DNA of 64,000 bases from Flavobacteriaceae bacterium UBA3179 (GTDB lineage Bacteria; Bacteroidota; Bacteroidia; Flavobacteriales; Flavobacteriaceae), in assembly GCA_002364245.1 (NCBI GenBank), contig DEXR01000050.1, positions 30,474 to 94,473 of the forward strand, written 5' to 3'. Each line of letters opens with the position of its first letter. Position 1 is the stretch's first letter. The position numbers and the translations under genes were made by a program. Shown here piece after piece: positions 59,823 through 64,000 of this stretch. The notes below the pieces were generated by a model, which did not search any database, had not been told where the DNA came from, and saw only the letters and a list, made by a program, of their open reading frames with translations.

Positions 59823-59838
59823 TGAAAAAGTAGTGCCA
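59823..59838 (-). promoter_or_regulatory. Sigma-54-type promoter of copy 3
   Basis: TGGCACTACTTTTTCA on the minus strand, identical to that of copy 2, 57 bases before the ATG. Confidence 0.8.
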
Positions 59839-59924
59839 ATAGAGTTTTATAAAATGAAAAGCTGCCTTAAACACCATGTTTACAGGTATTTTTATTTTTT
59901 CAGGAATCTCAAAACACCATTTAA

Positions 59925-59967
59925 GATGTGTAAAAACTAGGTACACTTGTGTAAAAATTACACAAAG
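59925..59967 (-). promoter_or_regulatory. Putative enhancer site pair, copy 3
   Basis: ATGTGTA..TACACTT (59925-59948) is followed by TTGTGTAA, three bases, TTACACAA (59947-59965), a perfect 8-base inverted repeat. The latter begins 109 bases upstream of the -24 element. Confidence 0.65.
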
Positions 59968-59978
59968 ATTGTGTTTTG

Positions 59979-60383
59979 CTAGTCAATTTTAGGAGGTTTT
60001 CGGTTGGCCTTTTTTAAAGCATTGTTCTTTTTTGCCTTCAATCGCTTTTCGATTGCCTTTTTAGGGGTTTTTGTCTTTTTTCGTTTTTTAACCGGCTTTA
60101 GGTTTTGTTTCAGCAAATCGATTAAACGTTGTATCACAATAGCTTTATTGCGATGCTGACTTCTGCTTTCGCTGCATTGTAAAGCTAATATACCCTCTGC
60201 CGAAATTTTATTCTGTAGTTTTTGTTGTAACCGTTGCTTTTCTGAGTCGCTTAGTGCTTGCGAACTGTCTATATGAAAACCAACCTCAACTTTACTGGAT
60301 GTTTTATTAACGTGCTGCCCACCTGGACCGCTGCTACGCATGGCCTTAAAAGTAAGTTCTCTTATTAGCTTTTCGGTATTCAC
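59979..60383 (-). CDS. arfB: ArfB-type ribosome rescue peptidyl-tRNA hydrolase
   Basis: A 134-residue protein with the class-I release-factor-like core: LTFKAMRSSGPGGQHVNKTSSKVEV, where GGQ triggers peptide release, and LQCSESRSQHRNKAIVIQRL. The Lys-rich C-terminal tail (KKRKKTKTPKKAIEKRLKAKK) enters the mRNA channel in this family. It frees stalled ribosomes. It begins one base after DUF4301 in an operon with transporter genes, probably by chance of gene order. Confidence 0.95.
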   Translation of the reverse strand: MNTEKLIRELTFKAMRSSGPGGQHVNKTSSKVEVGFHIDSSQALSDSEKQRLQQKLQNKISAEGILALQCSESRSQHRNKAIVIQRLIDLLKQNLKPVKKRKKTKTPKKAIEKRLKAKKNNALKKANRKPPKID

Positions 60384-60384
60384 T

Positions 60385-61914
60385 TTAACTATTGGGACGG
60401 TGTTCTGGTTGTAATAAATCGTTGACCGTTTTTACAGGATTGAACGTGAGTAAAGGTACTTCCACAAAAACTGAGTTCCATTTGGCCATAGCTCCATTCC
60501 AAAGTCCAGGGAGCTCTAATGCCTTTAATGATTTTCCGTCTTGAGATTTTAAGGAAATAAAGCCAGTGTTTGGGTCGCTATACTGTTTCAGATTAAATTT
60601 TTCCCCTTTAAAGTTTCGAATACCGCAAACTAGGTCAACTGGGTTAAAGTGAGTTGCTTCACTTACAATTGCTTTTTGATGCTCGTCTTCCATATTTATT
60701 TGGGCGGTTTCCACAATTTGTAAGGTAACCTCGCCATTATCATTCTTAACCCAAAAAGGACCACCACCAGGGGCACCGGTATTTTTTACCACGCCACATA
60801 CCCGTAAAGGCCTATTAAGCTTATTGTAAAGTGCTTCTTTAGTTTTAGGAAGCTCCTTGCAATTAAGGTGGTTCCATAAAAAAGATTGTATTTCTTTTAC
60901 TTCTTCTTCAGAAATATTCTCACTTGAAAGCTTTTCAAGAAATTCAAAAACCCGTTGTTGCAACCATAGTAATTTACCTGCTAACAACTTTTTATAATGA
61001 GCCACTTCTTCAACATGTTCCCTAATGATAACGTTGTCAATGTTTTTTATAAAAACGATATCGGCATTTACTTCATTTAAGTTTTCCAATAACGCTCCAT
61101 GACCCGACGGACGGAAAGTAACATTACCTTTTGCATCCCGAAACGGCTTATTATTTTCTGTTACGGCAATAGTATCGGTTTCTTTTTTCTGAAAAGAATA
61201 CGAAATATGAAAATTAGTTTTTGTAAGTTTTGTCAATCTGTTTTTTACGGCCTCAAACTCTTCTTTAAATTTTGAAACGTGTTCTTCGGAAAATGTAAAA
61301 TGCGAATACGCATTGTCTTTAGCCGAAGCATAAAAAGCAGACTCATACAATTGCTCTTCAAAAGCAGTAGTGTAGTATTTTTTATATTTATGAAAAGGTA
61401 TTAAACCTTTTGGCATATTTCTGAAACCTAAACCTTCCGGTTCGAGCATCGCTTTTACAAAGTAATGAGCGCGCTTCCCTTTTTTATTTGTTTTATAATC
61501 TGGGTATAGTTCGCGAATTTTTTTCCGTACTTCGTTTACAAAAGCAAAATCTTTTAAATTATTTAAAAAAGTGTCTAGTGCTTTATAATTTCCTTTTTTA
61601 AGGTATTTGTTTAACGTTTGTTCATCGGGATCGTAATTTTTTAAAAACTGATGCAAAAACTTGAACATACGGGTTGCCGCTCCAGAAGCCGGAACAAATT
61701 TAACCAACTCCAGTTGTTGCTTTTCCCTTTCAAAAAGATCTACTAACTTCTGTTGGTTTTCTTCTGAAATTTCTTCAATACCATTACCTATAGACGCTGT
61801 TGTTACTACGTTTGAATAAGGAATCCCTCTTACAAAAGTCTCCAGTTGCTTTGCGACACTATCTACTGTATGACCGCTTTCTTCTATTTGTTGTACGTCT
61901 TTTTGATTTAACAT
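60385..61914 (-). CDS. DUF4301 protein, nucleotidyltransferase-like
   Basis: A 509-residue cytoplasmic protein of the DUF4301 family. FVPASGAATRMFKFLHQFL resembles the G-x-G-T-R/P nucleotide-binding loop of sugar-nucleotide transferases, and the later FRPSGHGALLENLNEVNADIVFIKNIDNV echoes the metal-binding part of that fold. RVCGVVKNTGAPGGGPFWVKNDNG is strongly conserved-looking. The substrate is unknown. It lies two bases after the NadR-like gene and one before arfB, in the same operon as a thiamine-binding-type protein and a PnuC/PnuT permease. Confidence 0.85.
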   Translation of the reverse strand: MLNQKDVQQIEESGHTVDSVAKQLETFVRGIPYSNVVTTASIGNGIEEISEENQQKLVDLFEREKQQLELVKFVPASGAATRMFKFLHQFLKNYDPDEQTLNKYLKKGNYKALDTFLNNLKDFAFVNEVRKKIRELYPDYKTNKKGKRAHYFVKAMLEPEGLGFRNMPKGLIPFHKYKKYYTTAFEEQLYESAFYASAKDNAYSHFTFSEEHVSKFKEEFEAVKNRLTKLTKTNFHISYSFQKKETDTIAVTENNKPFRDAKGNVTFRPSGHGALLENLNEVNADIVFIKNIDNVIIREHVEEVAHYKKLLAGKLLWLQQRVFEFLEKLSSENISEEEVKEIQSFLWNHLNCKELPKTKEALYNKLNRPLRVCGVVKNTGAPGGGPFWVKNDNGEVTLQIVETAQINMEDEHQKAIVSEATHFNPVDLVCGIRNFKGEKFNLKQYSDPNTGFISLKSQDGKSLKALELPGLWNGAMAKWNSVFVEVPLLTFNPVKTVNDLLQPEHRPNS

Positions 61915-61916
61915 AA

Positions 61917-62489
61917 TTAGTTGTTACTCAAATTTTCAATTGTTTTTAAAGCAGTTTTCATTCGCTGTTTTACAGAACCTTTTAAAATGGTGTAAGGAAG
62001 TTGTCTTTTGCGTAGCTCTGCTTCAAAAATAGTAAACATTTTCAATCTATCGTTGGGTCGATCCCTCAATTTATCAGCTTCCCAAGGTACATCAATATAG
62101 GTGAGAAAATAATGATGGTAATTATTTTCTTCCGTAGCTTTTTTAATTTCTGAAGGACAATATCCATTGTAATAGTATTCTGAATACACTTGTATTTCTA
62201 ATAAGTTAGTATCGCAAAAAAGTAATTTATTTGCTACTTCGGTTGTTTTATTCTCTAAAGCCATCTGTCCCTTTGCAATAGGTAACAAATCGTCGCGTGT
62301 GATTGTTTTTTGTTCCACCTCCCATTTTTTTTCCAGATATTCCCGCATATATTCGGGAACCCATTTGGTTTTATAATGAGCAGCCAATTGCTTTGCCAGG
62401 GTTGTCTTTCCAGTAGATTCTGGGCCATACAGCACAAGCTTTATGCAATGATTCCCGTTTCCTGTGGATTGTTTAAGCGTTTTTTCCAT
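61917..62489 (-). CDS. NadR-like P-loop kinase
   Basis: A 190-residue ATPase. LYGPESTGKTTLAKQLA is the Walker A motif, followed by WVPEYMREYLEKK, and DTNLLEIQVYSEYYY and DVPWEADKLRDRPNDR. These match the ribosylnicotinamide kinase domain of NadR. It would phosphorylate nicotinamide riboside, or a related vitamin, as it enters through the neighbouring permease. Its start overlaps the pnuC end by 49 bases. A shorter start cannot be excluded. Confidence 0.85.
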   Translation of the reverse strand: MEKTLKQSTGNGNHCIKLVLYGPESTGKTTLAKQLAAHYKTKWVPEYMREYLEKKWEVEQKTITRDDLLPIAKGQMALENKTTEVANKLLFCDTNLLEIQVYSEYYYNGYCPSEIKKATEENNYHHYFLTYIDVPWEADKLRDRPNDRLKMFTIFEAELRKRQLPYTILKGSVKQRMKTALKTIENLSNN

Positions 62490-63082
62490 GCGAAATAGCC
62501 AGCGATTGATATAAATACAAAAATAATATAGAGCATACTGCTTATTGTGTATCCTTTATAAAAATACAGCGGAACACTTATAATATTCCCTACTAATAAA
62601 TAGAGCCAGTTTTCAATTTTTCGTTTGGCCAAAAACCACATGCCAACAAAAAAGAAGGCTGTTGTAATTGTATCTACATAGGCCGTCCAACTGGTCCATT
62701 TTTCAAAAAATTCATACACTGCGTAGATAAACAGTAAGGTTCCGGCAAAAATCCCCATTGAAATATAATGCTCCTTTTTAGTTGCTTTTGTAATAGGTGT
62801 ATACCGAGTGGGGGTTACCTTTCGGGTCCAAATATACCAACCGTATACGCTCATTATAAAATAGTAGGCGTTTATAATTAAATCGCCCAACAGACCCCAT
62901 TGCCATAGCAAGTAGACAAAAATAGAGGTGCTGATAATCCCTGTAGGATACACCCAAACACTGTTTTTCATAGAAAACAATGAGGAAGCCAATCCAAATA
63001 AAACCGCAGTAACTTCAAGTATAATTTGATGGGTGGCATAGCCTTCGTACTGCCCAAATAAAAACTCAAAAATGGGGTTCAT
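62441..63082 (-). CDS. pnuC: PnuC/PnuT-family vitamin permease
   Basis: A 213-residue inner-membrane protein with about seven hydrophobic segments. NAYYFIMSVYGWYIWTRK carries a WxxW motif, and YVDTITTAFFFVGMWFLAKRKIENWLYLLVGNIISVPLYFYKG is the PnuC core. The family takes up nicotinamide riboside (PnuC) or thiamine (PnuT). Which one applies cannot be decided from the motif. The NadR-like kinase downstream argues for the former, while the thiamine-binding-family protein upstream and the TPP-controlled receptor nearby argue for the latter. Confidence 0.88.
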   Translation of the reverse strand: MNPIFEFLFGQYEGYATHQIILEVTAVLFGLASSLFSMKNSVWVYPTGIISTSIFVYLLWQWGLLGDLIINAYYFIMSVYGWYIWTRKVTPTRYTPITKATKKEHYISMGIFAGTLLFIYAVYEFFEKWTSWTAYVDTITTAFFFVGMWFLAKRKIENWLYLLVGNIISVPLYFYKGYTISSMLYIIFVFISIAGYFAWKKRLNNPQETGIIA

Positions 63083-63326
63083 AGTCGCTACGATCCGTTT
63101 TTACTATTTTTATATACAACAATCCCCTTTCTACAGCTTCCAAGGCTGTCTTCATTTCTTTAGTAAGCAATTGCATAACAGCATCATATTCGCCATAAAC
63201 TTGTGTGCTCAAAGGGTTTTCCTTAACCGTAAGCCCAGAATTCCGAAGGCTTTTTATAAAATTAATGATAGCCGGCTCATAATCATCTTGAATTGGGGTA
63301 AGTGTCAATTCTACTGAAATATTCAT
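63066..63326 (-). CDS. Thiamine-binding-protein family (MTH1187/YkoF-like)
   Basis: An 86-residue protein of ferredoxin-like topology: ISVELTLTPIQDDYEPAIINFIKSLRNSGLTVKENPLSTQVYGEYDAVMQLLTKEMKTA. This is the MTH1187/YqgV pattern (SVELTLTP..., GL.V..N..STQV.GE.d.vm). Members bind thiamine-like ligands. It overlaps the permease start by 17 bases and leads the five-gene operon. A -7 element precedes it, and no riboswitch is visible in its leader. Confidence 0.88.
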   Translation of the reverse strand: MNISVELTLTPIQDDYEPAIINFIKSLRNSGLTVKENPLSTQVYGEYDAVMQLLTKEMKTALEAVERGLLYIKIVKTDRSDYEPHF

Positions 63327-63345
63327 ATTAAAATAAGTTTATAGC

Positions 63346-63353
63346 CAAAGGTA
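63346..63353 (-). promoter_or_regulatory. -7 promoter element of the five-gene transporter operon
   Basis: TACCTTTG on the minus strand, 19 bases before the ATG of the thiamine-binding-family gene. Confidence 0.55.
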
Positions 63354-63469
63354 CAGATATTACAATGGTTTAAAAGAAAGAAGGATCATAAGATTGCGAA
63401 GTTGGCATTCTAACTAACTGGCGTTATTTTTGCAGTGGTAGTACCATATCATTTCAGTATCTTTAACCC

Positions 63470-64000
63470 ATGCGCACAGTACTATTTATTTTATTTTTTA
63501 TTGTAACAGTCACTTCGAGCTACGCTCAAAATGAAGCATTGGCAAAAAATTATTTTGAGCAAGGTGAATATGAAAAAGCGCTGGCTATTTATGATAAGCT
63601 ATATGATAAAAACCCAAATAGGTTAGACTTTTTCATTGCATTGGTTGAAGTAAACCAACAATTGGAAAACTTTACTATTTCAGAAAAACTGCTTCAGGAA
63701 AAACTGAACAACCGTATTGTAAATCCGCAGCTATATGTAGAACTGGGCTACAACTATTCGTTGCAACAAAAAGACAGTTTGGCTAGGGTTAATTATGATA
63801 AAGCTATCGATTATACAGTAGAAAACCCTAATTATTCTTATACCGTTGGAAAAGCTTTTTCAAAATATAGCTTATTAGATTATGCCATTGCTACCTACGA
63901 AAAAGCAATGGAGAATGATTTCAACAGGAACTTTAGCATACAATTAGCCAGAATTTATGGAGAACAAGGAAAACTTGAAAAAATGTTTTCAAGCTATATA
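63470..64000 (+). CDS. Secreted TPR protein, 3' end beyond the window
   Basis: An open frame of 177 codons that runs off the window. It has a signal peptide (RTVLFILFFIVTVTSSYAQ), then tetratricopeptide-like repeats: NYFEQGEYEKALAIYDKLYDKNPN, ELGYNYSLQQKDSLARVNYDKAIDY and SKYSLLDYAIATYEKAMEND. The start is supported by TATCTTTA (63458-63465), one mismatch from the -7 consensus. The full length and function are unknown. Confidence 0.8.
   Translation, partial: MRTVLFILFFIVTVTSSYAQNEALAKNYFEQGEYEKALAIYDKLYDKNPNRLDFFIALVEVNQQLENFTISEKLLQEKLNNRIVNPQLYVELGYNYSLQQKDSLARVNYDKAIDYTVENPNYSYTVGKAFSKYSLLDYAIATYEKAMENDFNRNFSIQLARIYGEQGKLEKMFSSYI

Noticed and set aside
58030-59967. Tandem repeats that at first look like a repeat array or CRISPR-like structure
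   Set aside because: The repeats are whole gene units of 621-720 bases with coding sequence, promoter and terminator. No short direct repeats with unique spacers are present.
63327-63480. Search for a TPP riboswitch in front of the thiamine-binding-protein operon
   Set aside because: No CTGAGA..ATACCC or GAACCT block occurs on the minus strand here. Only a -7 element is seen.
1-64000. Prophage, integrative element or insertion sequence
   Set aside because: No integrase, transposase, phage structural gene or long terminal inverted repeat was found. The single tRNA gene has no attachment-site duplication that I can see.

Overview
The window is chromosomal DNA from a low-GC member of the Bacteroidota, almost certainly a marine-type Flavobacteriaceae. 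Three things point there. Many intergenic regions carry the Bacteroidota -7 promoter element TAnnTTTG, and Shine-Dalgarno sequences are weak. Secreted proteins end in type IX secretion (T9SS) sorting domains. Several genes belong to families largely confined to this phylum (DUF4271, DUF4296, DUF3098, DUF3127, DUF4301, DnaE with an N-terminal exonuclease, S16 with a long charged tail). No insertion sequence, integrase, phage gene or CRISPR array is visible.

Layout. 1-8 kb: end of an unknown gene, a small membrane protein, tRNA-Asp, then DUF58, stand-alone ClpP, thioredoxin and DnaE on the minus strand, and a four-helix-bundle protein. 8-14 kb: rpsP-rimM-trmN, glutaryl-CoA dehydrogenase, a DUF3050 protein, a phosphoesterase and a GDSL lipoprotein. 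13.8-18.5 kb: an iron-sulfur/electron-transfer group (Mrp, NifU-type scaffold, FNR, [2Fe-2S] ferredoxin), an alkyltransferase-like protein, a LysE exporter and trmB. 18.5-30.7 kb: glycosyltransferase, PhoR/PhoB-type two-component pair, T9SS cargo, LuxE-like protein, tyrS, NAD-epimerase, GT2-pyrC-DUF4296, DUF4271-hemD. 30.7-42.7 kb: pckA, DUF423, saccharopine reductase-like enzyme, YugP-like peptidase, leuS, ftsX-DUF3098-uppP-truB, a TonB-like protein, tag. 42.9-51.6 kb: a T9SS peptidylarginine/agmatine-deiminase-like enzyme, aat, AtoE-type transporter, DUF1493, DUF3127, flavin reductase, a histidine kinase with a zinc-ribbon partner, HIT, greA.

The most interesting part is 51.6-63.4 kb. A TonB-dependent receptor at 51.7-53.8 kb is preceded by a clear TPP riboswitch, so it is very probably the outer-membrane thiamine receptor. 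Further along the same strand a compact operon (59.98-63.33 kb) encodes a thiamine-binding-family protein, a PnuC/PnuT permease, a NadR-like kinase, DUF4301 and ArfB. Between them sits a self-contained regulatory module: a hybrid histidine kinase carrying REC and Hpt domains, a convergent NtrC-type sigma-54 activator, and three tandem paralogous genes for small secreted PepSY-like proteins. Each of the three genes has a sigma-54-type -24/-12 promoter (TGGCAyTACTTTTTCA) and a pair of inverted repeats, the nearer lying 109-110 bp upstream of the -24 element, which look like activator-binding enhancers. I infer that the phosphorelay drives these three genes, possibly in response to an envelope signal.

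Limits. All assignments come from reading motifs and family resemblance. No database search, folding programme or alignment was run.
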